DNA of 64,000 nucleotides, taken from NCBI RefSeq assembly GCF_036014175.1, contig NZ_CP107917.1, positions 8,866,001 through 8,930,000 on the forward strand, in the 5' to 3' direction. Below, piece after piece: positions 36,206 to 50,017 of this stretch. Every line of letters begins with the position of its first letter. Position 1 is the first letter of the stretch. Origin of the DNA: Streptomyces sp. NBC_00443. GTDB lineage: Bacteria; Actinomycetota; Actinomycetes; Streptomycetales; Streptomycetaceae. The translations under genes and the position numbers were made by a program. Below the pieces are notes generated by a model. The model was given only the letters and a program-made list of their open reading frames with translations. It had not been told where the DNA came from and searched no databases.

Positions 36206-38425
36206 TCAGCCGCGGGGGCAGGGCGACAGCCACACCGTGGCAAGAGGCGGCAACGTCAGCCGAATACGGCTGTCCTCCGGCTTCACCGGGCCGGGGTTGA
36301 CGACGTCGCCGCCGCCGTACTGGCCGGCGTCCGTGTTGAGGGTCTCCTGCCAGGCGACGACGTCGTCCGGCACCCACAGGGCGTAGTCATGACGCACAAC
36401 AGGAGAGAAGTTGGAGACGGCGAGCAGAGGACTGCCGTCGGCACCGAACCGAAGGAAGGCGAAGACGTTGTCCTCCGCCGCGTCCCCCAGCACCCACTGG
36501 AAGCCGCCGGGGTCGGTGTCCCGCTCCCAGAGAGCCGGCGTCGTCCGGTACAGCGCGTTGAGGTCACGCACCAGATCCTGGACGCCGCGGTGGTCACCCG
36601 CGGACGCGTACCCGGGATCCAGCAGCCACCACTCGGGACCGTGCTCCTGCGACCACTCGGCGCCCTGCGCGAACTCCTGGCCCATGAAGAGGAGCTGCTT
36701 GCCGGGGTGGGCCCACATGAAGCCCAGGTAGGCCCGGTGGTTGGCGCGTCGCTGCCACCAGTCGCCGGGCATCTTGGAGACCAGCGCCTGCTTGCCGTGC
36801 ACGACCTCGTCGTGGGAGATCGGCAGGACGTAGTTCTCGCTGTAGGCGTACACCATCGAGAACGTCATCTCGTTGTGGTGGTACTTGCGGTGCACCGGCT
36901 CCTTGGCGATGTACTCCAGGGAGTCGTGCATCCAGCCCATGTTCCACTTCAGCCCGAACCCCAGCCCGCCGCTGTCGGTCGGCCGGGTCACCCCGTCCCA
37001 GGCGGTCGACTCCTCCGCGATGGTGATCACTCCCGGGTTGCGCCGGTACACGGTCGCGTTCATCTCCTGGAGGAACGCCATCGCGGCCAGGTCCTCCCGC
37101 CCGCCGAAGGCGTTCGGCGCCCACTGCCCGGACTCGCGCGAGTAGTCGAGGTAGAGCATCGAGGCGACGGCGTCCACCCGGAGCCCGTCGATGTGGAACT
37201 CCTCGCACCAGTACGTGGCGTTGGCGACCAGGAAGTTGCGCACCTCGGTGCGTCCGTAGTCGAACTCGTACGTCCCCCAGTCCGGGTGCTCGGCGCGCCG
37301 CTCGTCCCCGGGTTCGTACAGCGGCTCCCCGTCGAACCGGCTCAGCGCCCAGTCGTCCTTCGGGAAGTGGGCCGGCACCCAGTCCACGATCACCCCGATG
37401 CCGGCCTGGTGCAGGGCGTCCACGAGGTGCTTGAAGTCGTCGGGCGTACCGAGCCGTGAGGCCGGCGCGTAGAAGCCGGTGACCTGATAGCCCCAGGACC
37501 CGGCGAAGGGGTGCTGTGCGACCGGCATGAGCTCGACGTGGGTGAAGCCGAGGTCGTTGACGTACGCGGGCAGCTCCTCGGCGAGTTGGCGGTACGTCAG
37601 CCCCGGGCGCCAGGACGGAAGGTGCATCTCGTAGACCGAGAAGGGTGCTTGATGCACCGGGACGTCGCCCCGGTGCGCCATCCACTGCGCGTCGCCCCAC
37701 TCGTGGTGCGAGGCGTGCACGATCGACGCCGTGTCCGGCGGGACCTCCGCGCGGCGCGCCATCGGGTCGGCCTTGAGGAACCGGCCGCCGTACCGGGAGG
37801 TGATCTCGAACTTGTACCGGGTGCCCTCGCCGATGCCCGGCAGGAACAGCTCCCACACCCCGGACGCCCCGAGGGACCGCATCGGGAACGCCGTCCCGTC
37901 CCAGCAGGTGAAGTCCCCGGCGACCCGCACGCCCTGAGCATTCGGCGCCCACACGGTGAAGCGGGTGCCCGCCACGCCCTCGTGTGTCATCGGCTCGGCG
38001 CCGAGCGCCTTCCACAGTTCCTCGTGCCGTCCCTCCCGGATGAGGTGGAGGTCCAGCTCGCCGAGGGCGGGCAGGAAGCGGTACGGGTCGTGGACCTCGT
38101 ACTCGTCGGACCCGTCCTCGGCGTACGACACCAGCAGCGTGTACGCGGGGATCTTCTTCAGCGGCAGTACGCCGGTGAAGAGACCGCCGCCCTCCGAGAC
38201 CAGCGCGGTGCGCTCGCCGTCGGCCACGACGCTCACGGCACGCGCGAACGGGCGCAGCGCCCGGAAGGCGATCCCGCCCGGGACCGGATGAGCCCCGAGC
38301 AGCGCGTGCGGATCGTGGTGGGCGCCCGACAGCAGGCGCTCACGGTCGGCCGGATCGAGTGCGGGCGCGCCGGCGCGCCGGCCCGGTCCGGCCGATTCGG
38401 GGCGCGAGGTCTCGTGCAGGGCCAT
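36206..38425 (-). CDS. glgB: 1,4-alpha-glucan branching enzyme
   Basis: A 739-residue GH13 enzyme with N-terminal CBM48-like domains, the catalytic barrel and a C-terminal all-beta domain. Catalytic residues are recognisable in GLRVDAVASM (nucleophile Asp), IAEESTAW (acid/base Glu) and SHDEVVHGK. It creates alpha-1,6 branches in the glucan made by GlgE. It starts 3 bp after the maltokinase stop, so it is the last gene of the glgE-treS-mak-glgB operon. Confidence 0.95.
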   Translation of the reverse strand: MALHETSRPESAGPGRRAGAPALDPADRERLLSGAHHDPHALLGAHPVPGGIAFRALRPFARAVSVVADGERTALVSEGGGLFTGVLPLKKIPAYTLLVSYAEDGSDEYEVHDPYRFLPALGELDLHLIREGRHEELWKALGAEPMTHEGVAGTRFTVWAPNAQGVRVAGDFTCWDGTAFPMRSLGASGVWELFLPGIGEGTRYKFEITSRYGGRFLKADPMARRAEVPPDTASIVHASHHEWGDAQWMAHRGDVPVHQAPFSVYEMHLPSWRPGLTYRQLAEELPAYVNDLGFTHVELMPVAQHPFAGSWGYQVTGFYAPASRLGTPDDFKHLVDALHQAGIGVIVDWVPAHFPKDDWALSRFDGEPLYEPGDERRAEHPDWGTYEFDYGRTEVRNFLVANATYWCEEFHIDGLRVDAVASMLYLDYSRESGQWAPNAFGGREDLAAMAFLQEMNATVYRRNPGVITIAEESTAWDGVTRPTDSGGLGFGLKWNMGWMHDSLEYIAKEPVHRKYHHNEMTFSMVYAYSENYVLPISHDEVVHGKQALVSKMPGDWWQRRANHRAYLGFMWAHPGKQLLFMGQEFAQGAEWSQEHGPEWWLLDPGYASAGDHRGVQDLVRDLNALYRTTPALWERDTDPGGFQWVLGDAAEDNVFAFLRFGADGSPLLAVSNFSPVVRHDYALWVPDDVVAWQETLNTDAGQYGGGDVVNPGPVKPEDSRIRLTLPPLATVWLSPCPRG

Positions 38426-38428
38426 GGG

Positions 38429-39790
38429 TCAGGCTCCTCTCACGGCGAGGCGTTCGATCGCCGCCATCGGTACGGGCAACCAGTCGGGTCGGTGCCGGGC
38501 CTCGTACAGGACCTCGTACACGGCGCGGTCGGTCTCATACGCACGCAGCAAGCCGTGCTTCTTGCGCGGGTCCCAGCCGGCGAGGGCGGCATAGCCCGCG
38601 CAGTAGGCCTCCCGGCAGCGGCGCGCCCACTCCGGACGCCACGGACGGCGCTGCCGCGCGGCGTAGTCGAAGGAGCGCAGCATGCCCGCGATGTCCCGCA
38701 CCGGCGAGTGGACACCGCGCCGCTCGGCCAGCGGGCGGGACGGCTCGCCCTCGAAGTCGATGACGAACCACTCACGGCCCGCCCGCAGCACCTGCCCCAG
38801 GTGCAGGTCGCCGTGGATGCGCTGGTCCGGCGGCCCGGGGTCGCAACTGGCGACGGCGCCGAAGGCGGTGCGCAGGCCGGGCACGTAGGGCTGCAGGGCG
38901 GGGACGAAGTGCGCGGCGATCTCCAGACGCTCGGTCATCGCCGCCGCCATCCGGGCGTTCTCGCCGTGTGCCCGGGACGGGAAGGCCGACGCCAGCGCCA
39001 GATGCACCTCCGCCGTCGCCCGCCCCAGCTGCCGGGCCTCCGCCGTGAAGTCGCCGCCGGAGGCCAGCGCGTCCAGCGCCAGCGTCCAGCCGTCGGAGGC
39101 GTCACGCAGGAACGGCTGCAGCACGCCGAGCGTGGCCTCCCAGGGGTGCGTCGTGCGGAACCAGGCCACGGGGGCCGGGACCCGCTCGCAGCCCTGTTCG
39201 GCCAGCGCGCCGGACAGCTCCAGGTCGGGATTGACGCCGGGCTGGATGCGCCGGAACAGCTTGAGGATGAACGTATCGCCGTACACCAGCGAGGAGTTGG
39301 ACTGCTCGGCGTCCAGCACCCGGGGCACGAGCCCAGCCGGCACCGACACGGACGGGTCCGCCTCGAAGCACAGCGGCCCCGCCGTGCCGGGATGCCGCAG
39401 CCGCTCCAGGAGCAGCTGGGCCGAACGGGGGTCCTGCAACGCGTCGAAGACCGTCAGACCGGCCAGCGGCCCCTCCTCCGCACGGCCGATCAGCGCGCGG
39501 CCGAGCCGCGGCGACAGATGCTGGCGTACGCCGAGCAGCAGCTGGTAGCAGTCGCCGGCCGGGGGAGCGCCGCCGGGCGCGGGCACCGCGGAGTGACCGG
39601 CGTGCACCAGCAGATGCAGACAGCCCGGGAACAGCTCCGTCATCGAGAGCAGCGCGAGGTCCGTGACGGGCCGGTCCTTGCCCGCGAACCAGCGCTGCCG
39701 TGGCAGCCACTCGCGCAGCAGTCCGGCGAGCGAGGCCATGGGGCTCGCGTCGACCGTACGGCTCGATCGGGGAGTTGCGGTCTTCTGCAT
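38429..39790 (-). CDS. mak: Maltokinase
   Basis: A 453-residue kinase with a phosphotransferase fold: the catalytic loop IHGDLHLGQVLRAG and the metal aspartate in WFVIDFEGEP. It phosphorylates maltose, produced by TreS from trehalose, to maltose-1-phosphate, the GlgE substrate. It is 42 bp after treS. The start MQKTATPRS at 39790 is chosen over the in-frame upstream ATG because an AAGGAA site precedes it at suitable distance. Confidence 0.92.
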   Translation of the reverse strand: MQKTATPRSSRTVDASPMASLAGLLREWLPRQRWFAGKDRPVTDLALLSMTELFPGCLHLLVHAGHSAVPAPGGAPPAGDCYQLLLGVRQHLSPRLGRALIGRAEEGPLAGLTVFDALQDPRSAQLLLERLRHPGTAGPLCFEADPSVSVPAGLVPRVLDAEQSNSSLVYGDTFILKLFRRIQPGVNPDLELSGALAEQGCERVPAPVAWFRTTHPWEATLGVLQPFLRDASDGWTLALDALASGGDFTAEARQLGRATAEVHLALASAFPSRAHGENARMAAAMTERLEIAAHFVPALQPYVPGLRTAFGAVASCDPGPPDQRIHGDLHLGQVLRAGREWFVIDFEGEPSRPLAERRGVHSPVRDIAGMLRSFDYAARQRRPWRPEWARRCREAYCAGYAALAGWDPRKKHGLLRAYETDRAVYEVLYEARHRPDWLPVPMAAIERLAVRGA

Positions 39791-39832
39791 GGTGACCCGT
39801 TCCTTTCCTCGGCACACGCTCGAAGCCCACGC

Positions 39833-41551
<1,719 letters not shown>

Positions 41552-41556
41552 GACGC

Positions 41557-43561
41557 TCAGGACCCTCCGATCTGCGGTGGCGAAGCCTGGACGTGGAGCA
41601 CGTGCGCGGGGGCCCTGCCGGGCTCCAGACGTACGTAGTTGGTCCTGCCCCAGCGGAAGGTCTCACCCGTCAGTTCGTCGTGCACGGACAGGGAGGCATC
41701 CCAGTCCAGGCCGAGGTGCGGCATGTCCAACGAGACCGTGGCCTCCTGGGTGTGGTGAGGATCAAGGTTGGCGACCACCAGAACCGTGTCCGGGCCTGTG
41801 CGTTTGCTGTAGGCGATGACCGCGTCGTTGTCGGTCCGGTGGAAGCGGAGGTTCCTGAGCCGGTGGAGGGCGGGGTGGCCCCTCCGGATGGTGTTGATCC
41901 TGGTGATCAGGGGGGTGATGGTGCGGCCTTCGTGTTCGGCCGCTTCCCAGTCGCGGGGGCGTAGCTGGTACTTCTCCGAGTCGAGGTATTCCTCGCTGCC
42001 TTCGCGCAGGTGGGTGTTCTCGCAGAGTTCGTAGCCGCTGTAGATGCCCCAGGTGGGGGAGAGGGTGGCGGCGAGGACGGCGCGGAGTTCGAAGGCGGGG
42101 CGGCCGCCGTTCTGGAGGAAGGCGTGCAGGATGTCGGGGGTGTTGGCGAAGAAGTTGGGCCGCATGTAGGCGGCTGCTTCGCCGGACAGTTCGGTGAGGT
42201 AGTCGGTGAGTTCCTGTTTGCCGTTGCGCCAGGTGAAGTAGGTGTAGGACTGCTGGAAGCCGATCTGGGCGAGGGTGTGCATCATCGCGGGGCGGGTGAA
42301 GGCCTCGGCGAGGAAGATGACGTCGGGGTCGGTGCGGCCGATGTCGGTGATGACCTGCTGCCAGAACACGACGGGTTTGGTGTGCGGGTTGTCGACGCGG
42401 AAGATGCGCACGCCGTGGGCCATCCAGTGGCGCAGGATGCGCAGGGTCTCCTCGACCAGGCCGTCCATGTCGGCGTCGAAGGCGATGGGGTAGATGTCCT
42501 GGTACTTCTTCGGCGGGTTCTCGGCGTGGGCGATGGTGCCGTCGGGGCGGTGGTGGAACCACTCGGGGTGTTTGTCGACCCAGGGGTGGTCGGGGGAGCA
42601 CTGCAGGGCGAAGTCGAGGGCGACTTCCAGGCCGAGTTCGCCGGCCCGGGCGACGAACCAGTCGAAGTCGTCGAGGGTGCCGAGGCCGGGGTGGACGGCG
42701 TCGTGGCCGCCCTCGGGGAGCCGATGGCCCAGGGCACGCCGACGTCGTCGGTGCCGGCGGACAGGGTGTTGTTGGGGCCTTTGCGGAAGGTGGTGCCGAT
42801 CGGGTGGACGGGCGGGAGGTAGACCACGTCGAAGCCCATGGCGGCGATCGCGGGCAGCCGGCGGGCGGCGGTGCGGAAGGTGCCGTGGGGCTGCTCGGGG
42901 TGCCCTCGGAGCGGGGGAAGAACTCGTACCAGGAGCCGAACAGGGCCCGTTCCCGCTCCACCAGCAGGGGCAGCGGGTCCGAGGCGGTGACCAGGTCCCG
43001 CAGCGGATACCGCCCCAACACCGCGTCGACGTTCGCCGCGAACGCCGCCGCCAGCCTTGACTCGGGCGGCAGCGAGTCGTCCCGCAGCGCGTCCGCGGCG
43101 GCCTGGACCGTCGCCTGCTCCGTCTTGTCGGGCACCCCGGCCGCCGCTCGTTCGTACAGCTCGCCGCCCGTCTCCAGCACCAGTCCGACATCGATCCCGG
43201 CGGGGATCTTGATCTGTGCGTGGTGGCGCCAGGTGGCCACCGGATCGCTCCACGCCTCCACGTGGAACGTCCAGCGGCCCATGGCCGACGGGGTCACCTT
43301 GGCGCCCCATCGGTCGCTGCCCGGGGCCAGTTCGTGCATGGGTGTCCAGGGGCCGGGCCGGCCGTCCAGGTCGGTCAGTACGACATTGGCCGCGACGGCG
43401 TCATGGCCCTCGCGGAACACGGTGGCGGTGACCTCGAAGGTCTCTCCCACGACGGCCTTGGCCGGGTGCCTGCCGCACTCCACGGCCGGCTGCACGTCCC
43501 GTACCGGGATGCGGCCGATGGTCCCGGTACCTGCACCGGTCCTGCTCTTGGTCCTGCCCAT
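41557..43561 (-). CDS. glgE: Maltose-1-phosphate alpha-1,4-glucan maltosyltransferase (two apparent frameshifts)
   Basis: Reconstructed length is 668 residues, normal for streptomycete GlgE. The N-terminal domain (about 1-215) is followed by the GH13 barrel, with the nucleophile in FRVDNPHTKP and the acid/base Glu in FLAEAFTRP. GlgE transfers maltosyl units from maltose-1-phosphate to growing alpha-1,4-glucan. The frame breaks twice, at the G runs 42897-42900 and 42715-42718; adding one base at each restores YEFFPRSEGTPEQPHGTF and WAIGSPEGGHDAVHPG exactly. These look like base-calling losses, not decay. A strong GGAGGTG site precedes the ATG. It is the first gene of the operon. Confidence 0.9.
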
Positions 43562-43611
43562 GGTTCACCTCCACCGTGCTCGAGGCCGGGCACCAGGCCC
43601 GGCCGGGGGAT

Positions 43612-43938
43612 TCAAGCTGTGCCGGAAGGGGTCTGCCTCCCCGCGTGGAAAGTCCGCCGCCGTTTTCCCGGCGGGCCCCGCCGTGCCGAGACGCTCGCCG
43701 TGCGCGGCCGTTCGTCCAGCTCGCTGAGATAGGCGGCCGGAGTGCTGCGCAGATAGCGTTCGGCCGCGTCGGCGGCCTCGCGCGCGCAGCGCTTTCCCAT
43801 CAGCACGCAGAGGGTGTAGCCGGTGTCCTCGAAGGTGGCACGGACCGTGAGGTCGGCCGGGGCCGCGAGCATGGCGCGTTCCCAGGCCCGATATCGCCGA
43901 AGTTGCCGGGCGACTTCGGCTTTGGCCGGTAGCAGCAT
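43612..43938 (-). CDS. DUF5133 protein
   Basis: A 108-residue protein of a Streptomyces-specific family: MLLPAKAEVARQLRRYRAWE, then FEDTGYTLCVLMGKRCAREA and DAAERYL. The C-terminal 35 residues are basic and probably disordered. Function unknown. The ATG at 43938 matches the family start. It lies 50 bp upstream of glgE on the same strand and may share its regulation. Confidence 0.75.
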   Translation of the reverse strand: MLLPAKAEVARQLRRYRAWERAMLAAPADLTVRATFEDTGYTLCVLMGKRCAREAADAAERYLRSTPAAYLSELDERPRTASVSARRGPPGKRRRTFHAGRQTPSGTA

Positions 43939-44233
43939 GGCGCCGTTCACCTTCCGGACTCGATGACGCGTTTCCCGACCGTCGGGCGGAAACCCGTGCG
44001 CGCACGCACGGGTTCCGTTACGGGTATCGAGGTCTTCACACATGGTGCACGGTCGGCGACGCAGCGTCCTGTTGGATCTTCAACTACCTCAGGAGTCTGC
44101 TCCTGTTGCACGAATGGCCTACCGCCCCCACCCTGGAGTCACTCAGAAGCGATCAGCGCTCACGCTCCGTACTCGGGGCCCGTCCCGCAGGGGCGAGGAG
44201 AGCGGGAGCTTTCGCGGTGAGGAGGTAACGACG

Positions 44234-44742
44234 GTGAAGACCGCAGTGCCCTGCTACTACCACCTCGACGTGGAAGTCAGCCCCGAACGGGTGGGTCAGG
44301 TCAGCCGAATTCTGGCCGCTCACCTCAGGTACTGGGACCTGGAGACGCTTGTCGAGCCCGTCCGCCACAGCACCGAGATGCTGCTGCGGGCCATCGACGA
44401 ACACGCGAGGGACAAGAACACCTCGGTCGAGATGTGGTGGAACGGCCAGCACCTCATCACCGCCATCGGCGACAACAACCGTGCCCTGCGCCCGGACCAC
44501 GAGCTGCGCGCCTGCCTGCAGCACCTCGCCGCGATGAGCGACGGCTGGGGGTGCTGCGCCACCGAGACCGGAGCCAAGGTCATCTGGTTCTCGCAGCGCG
44601 CCCGCGCCGGCGAACGTGCCCCGCTCGTGCCGGCCGCGCCGACGCCCAACCTGCTCGAGGCGCTTGAGGTGCCCCGCGAGGTGCCCGTCACGGCCATCGC
44701 CGACGCGGCGGGCATCCGGGACGGCATCCTGGAGGAGGCCCG

Positions 44743-44746
<4 letters not shown>
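44234..44746 (+). CDS. Conserved hypothetical protein upstream of glgX
   Basis: A 170-residue protein with GTG start and a GGAGG site 10 bp upstream. The middle part (VRHSTEMLLRAIDEHA, then VEMWWNGQHLITAIGDNNRAL) is loosely reminiscent of GHKL ATPase/anti-sigma kinase folds, but I see no clear ATP-binding motifs. Its stop overlaps the glgX start (GTGA), so the two are translationally coupled and it may act in the same glucan pathway. The assignment to a known family is not secure. Confidence 0.7.
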
Positions 44747-46885
<2,139 letters not shown>

Positions 46886-46907
46886 GGGGCGTTGCGAACT
46901 GTGCGAC

Positions 46908-47710
46908 CTACCGCGCACGCCGCGACGTCACCGTGAACTGCGCCCCGTCCGGATCCCGCAGCACGGCCTCGTCACCCCCTTGGACAGGACACTCCCCCCG
47001 TGCTGCTCAGCAGCCCGCGCACACGCCCCGACGTCCGCGACAGCGAAGTGCACCTGCCAGTGCGGCCGGATCGTCGGATCGGGCGCAGCCTCCAACGCCC
47101 CCGACTCGATCCGCGCCACGACGTCGCCCCGGCTGCGCAGCACGACCTCGCCGCCCTCGTAACGGACCTCGCAGCAGCCGGCCCGCTCCGACGCCCAGTC
47201 GAGGACCTCGCCATAGAACATGGCGGCGTCGAACGCGTCACGGGTGTGGAGCCGGATGAAGGTGGGCGCCGCGCGCCGCCAGTTCTCCCAGTTGGAGGGC
47301 AGCTCCCCCTCCCAGACCCCGAAGGTCGCACCGTCCCGGTCGGCCAGCAGCGCCGCTCGCCCCGGTGGCAGGGAGAGCGGACCGACGGCAGAAGTGCCGC
47401 CGCGCTCCTGCACCCGCGCCACGGCCTCGTCGGCGCTGGGCACGGCGAAGTAGGGGGTCCAGGCCACGGCCATCTGCCACATCGTGGCGACCGCGGCGAC
47501 CCCTGCCACCGGCACGCTGTCCGCCAGTGCGACCCAGAAGCGGTCGCCCAGTTTGGCGGGCCGCCAGCGCCACCCCAGCACGGCGCTGTAGAACCCGTGG
47601 GTGACTTCGAGGTCACGGCTGGTCAGACTCACCCAGCAGGGTGCGCCGAACACGGAGTGTGTGGACACGACCTCGGCCGTGCTGTTGGAGCTTGTCGCAT
47701 CGTGGTTCAT
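46908..47710 (-). CDS. Two-domain VOC family protein (apparent frameshift at C-terminus)
   Basis: Reconstructed length is 267 residues with two VOC domains, about 20-140 and 145-262. The first begins CWVSLTSRDLEVTHGFYSAV. The frame is lost at the C run 46975-46979; one extra base restores DEAVLRDPDGAQFTVT and a TAG at 46908. Two-domain VOC proteins of this type include ring-cleavage-like and antibiotic-binding-like proteins; no activity can be assigned. It is divergent from the ANTAR gene. Confidence 0.8.
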
Positions 47711-47882
47711 GGCAGTCGCGTCCTGGTTCTCGCCCGAACCGGCGGCCACCGGTCTTTCCTCAGTGTCCAGCCGGATCCGCTCCGGGGCCTGCCGAGTACC
47801 CCCGGCGTGGCGCCGAAACAGCCCGGGAGAGCGACCCTCCGCTTCGCTGGCACGAGGCAGCCAAAGCGGCGACCATAGTGGC

Positions 47883-48215
47883 GTGGCAGCGACACCGCAC
47901 GAGCCCGCCGACGGGACCGACAGGATCATCGAGCTGGAAGAGGAAGTCGAACAGCTCAAGGAGGCGATGGTCTCGCACGCCGTCGTGGACCAGGCGATCG
48001 GGATGATCGTCGCCCTCGGCCGCGTGGCGCCGGACGAGGGGTGGGCGGTACTGAAGGACGTCTCCCAGCACACGAACATCAAGCTCCGCCATGTCGCGGA
48101 GCTGATTCTCAGCTGGGGCCGGGACGGGGAGATGCCGCCGGAGATCCGCGTCGAACTCGAAGAGGCCCTCGAGCGCTACGGCCCGACGCAGATTCCGGGA
48201 TCGGCCCAGGACTGA
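47883..48215 (+). CDS. ANTAR-domain protein
   Basis: A 110-residue protein. After a short coiled-coil (IIELEEEVEQLKEAM) it carries an ANTAR domain (VVDQAIGMIVALGRVAPDEG, then HTNIKLRHVAELIL). ANTAR domains bind paired RNA hairpins and prevent transcription termination. No receiver or PAS sensor is attached, so control may be through dimerisation or a partner. GTG start. It converges on the sigma factor gene, 15 bp apart. Confidence 0.85.
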   Translation: MAATPHEPADGTDRIIELEEEVEQLKEAMVSHAVVDQAIGMIVALGRVAPDEGWAVLKDVSQHTNIKLRHVAELILSWGRDGEMPPEIRVELEEALERYGPTQIPGSAQD

Positions 48216-48230
48216 CGCACGCTTCCGGCG

Positions 48231-49022
48231 TCAGTGGGCTTCGGCGAGGATTTCCTCGCGCAGCTGGGCGAAGCAGCCGCTCAGCAGCCGGGAGACGTGC
48301 ATCTGCGAGATGCCGAGTTGCTGCGCGATGCGGCTCTGGGTCATCCCGCCGAAGAAGCGGAGGTAGAGGATGGTCCGCTCACGTTCCGGCAACCGCTGCA
48401 GGCACGGCGTGACGGTCACGCGGTCGATGACCACTTCGTACGCCGGATCGGGGCCGCCGATGGCGTCCCCCAGCGCGTAGCCGTCCGTGCCGGGCATCTC
48501 CGCCTCCAGCGACAGCGCGGAGAAGCACTCCAGGGCTTCCATCCCGGCGCGCACCTCGCTCTCGCTCAGCTGCGCGTGCTCGGCGACCTCGGCGACGGTG
48601 GGCGCGCGCCCCGAGGTGCTCTGTGACAGCTCCTTCATCGAAGTCCGCACCCGGTTGCGCAGGTCCTGCACCCGGCGCGGCACGTGCAGCGTCCACATGT
48701 GGTCGCGGAAGTGCCGCTTGATCTCGCCGGTGATGGTGGGAACGGCGTACGCCTCGAAGGCGTGGCCGCGTGCCGGGTCGTAGTGCTCGACGGCCTTCAC
48801 CAACCCCAGGGCCGCCACCTGGTACAGGTCTTCCAGGGACTCGCCGCGGCCCTTGAAGCGGACGGCGATCCGCTCGGCCATGGGCAGCCAGGCCTGGACC
48901 AGTTCGTCCCTGAGTACCTTGCGCTCGGGCCCTTCGGGCAGTCCGAGAAGGTGGTCGAAGGCCGCCGCCGTATCGGGGGCGTCGTCGTGGGGGTGCTGCT
49001 TCGTTCTGGTGGTGGCACTCAT
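48231..49022 (-). CDS. SigB/SigF/SigG-type RNA polymerase sigma factor
   Basis: A 263-residue sigma-70 family group 3 factor. Region 2 is at about 45-120 (LEDLYQVAALGLVKAVEHYD, then FEAYAVPTITGEIKRHFRDH), region 3 at 130-190, and region 4 at 205-260 (GMTQSRIAQQLGISQMHVSRLL). In Streptomyces this group controls osmotic, oxidative and developmental stress genes and is usually governed by anti-sigma kinases. No anti-sigma gene is adjacent. A role in controlling the neighbouring glgE/treS genes is possible but not shown. Confidence 0.92.
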   Translation of the reverse strand: MSATTRTKQHPHDDAPDTAAAFDHLLGLPEGPERKVLRDELVQAWLPMAERIAVRFKGRGESLEDLYQVAALGLVKAVEHYDPARGHAFEAYAVPTITGEIKRHFRDHMWTLHVPRRVQDLRNRVRTSMKELSQSTSGRAPTVAEVAEHAQLSESEVRAGMEALECFSALSLEAEMPGTDGYALGDAIGGPDPAYEVVIDRVTVTPCLQRLPERERTILYLRFFGGMTQSRIAQQLGISQMHVSRLLSGCFAQLREEILAEAH

Positions 49023-49438
49023 CGGGTGCGCACCTCCCTCGGCGGTGCTGACTGGACAAGACACCGTAGGAGAGGGCACGCACTCGGACCCCAGGAGGTC
49101 ACCCAGGGCCCCGGCGAACCAGCTCCCACGGACGTGCCTCCTGTCCGAAGCACATATGTCACTTTTCCCTATGATAGGGCATCCGAAACAAAATTCATGA
49201 ATGCGACTGCCGTCTTGTGTGCTTGTGACTGGGTCGGCCCGGCCCGCTGATCTTGGTGCGGAACGTGATGTGCGGCACGTGGGTGAACAGGCCCGCTGGG
49301 CCGGTAAGCGGATTCTTCCTGCCCACGGCTTGATCGGTGATCAAGGGGGCGAATGGGCTGGCCACAGCGCATTCCGCTCATTTGACAGTGCACTGAGCGC
49401 AAAGATAGGAAGCAGCTCTCTGGGTCGAGAGGTGGATT
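49023..49438. other. 416-bp intergenic region between the sigma factor and a hypothetical gene
   Basis: Contains an unusually AT-rich patch at about 49150-49200, with the palindrome at 49167-49179. Small frames here lack typical third-position GC bias, so I call no gene. It probably holds divergent promoters. Confidence 0.5.
49167..49179. promoter_or_regulatory. Perfect palindrome in the sigma-factor upstream region
   Basis: CCCTATGATAGGG: 6-bp perfect arms around a single G, within an AT-rich patch about 145 bp upstream of the sigma-factor start and 260 bp from the divergent gene. Candidate operator. Confidence 0.5.
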
Positions 49439-49960
49439 GTGTACGAGCCGAACGTGGTCGGGGACTGGCACGAGTACGACGAGCATGCCGGTCTGCGTGT
49501 CCGCGTCCACCAACTGGAAGCCGCCGAGCCGCCGCGCGGACGCGACGAGGCCGCGGAGGGGCTGGCGTACTTCAGGGTCCGCGTCACCATCGAGAACCGC
49601 GGCGAGCGGCACCTCGGCATCCACCTCGAGGACGGCCAGATCGATGTGCGGATCGGCCGCGACGGTGAGGCGGCGTTCATCGACTGGCGCAACTCGCAGT
49701 TCATCGAGGGCTTCGATGTCTACCCGCTGCGCCGCGCCACCGCCGTGCTGTTCGCCGCCGGCCCGGAGGCGAGCCTGAGCCAGGTCGACGTCCAGATCCA
49801 GTTGCGCGTCGAGGAGGAGTGGGCCGACCGCCGGCTGTGGAGCGGCGGCCTCGGCCTCCAGGAGGATTCCGTCGGGGCCCACGCCGCCACGTTGCGGGAC
49901 GGCCTCGCGCTCCAGGTGAGCAACTTCCTGCGGGAGCAGGCCGAAGAGGGCACCGCCTGA
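49439..49960 (+). CDS. Conserved hypothetical protein, DUF4352/Ig-like
   Basis: A 173-residue protein starting with GTG and lacking a signal peptide. The segment LAYFRVRVTIENRGERHLGI is typical of telokin-like Ig domains of the DUF4352 type, which are normally extracellular; here no lipobox or signal is seen. The C-terminal third is helical. Function unknown. It has the codon bias of a real gene. Confidence 0.65.
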   Translation: MYEPNVVGDWHEYDEHAGLRVRVHQLEAAEPPRGRDEAAEGLAYFRVRVTIENRGERHLGIHLEDGQIDVRIGRDGEAAFIDWRNSQFIEGFDVYPLRRATAVLFAAGPEASLSQVDVQIQLRVEEEWADRRLWSGGLGLQEDSVGAHAATLRDGLALQVSNFLREQAEEGTA

Positions 49961-50017
49961 CCGGGCGCCCCGGCGAGGGGCGCCGCCTGGTGGGGGCTCG
50001 CGCCCTGACGGCAGGCT

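Noticed and set aside
42715..42900. Programmed frameshifting in glgE
   Set aside because: Two independent shifts without slippery heptamers, matching the same one-base loss seen in unrelated genes, make sequencing error far more likely.
49201..49438. A possible small plus-strand gene in the region before 49439
   Set aside because: No ribosome site or codon bias; the long frame here continues as an out-of-frame shadow of the next gene.
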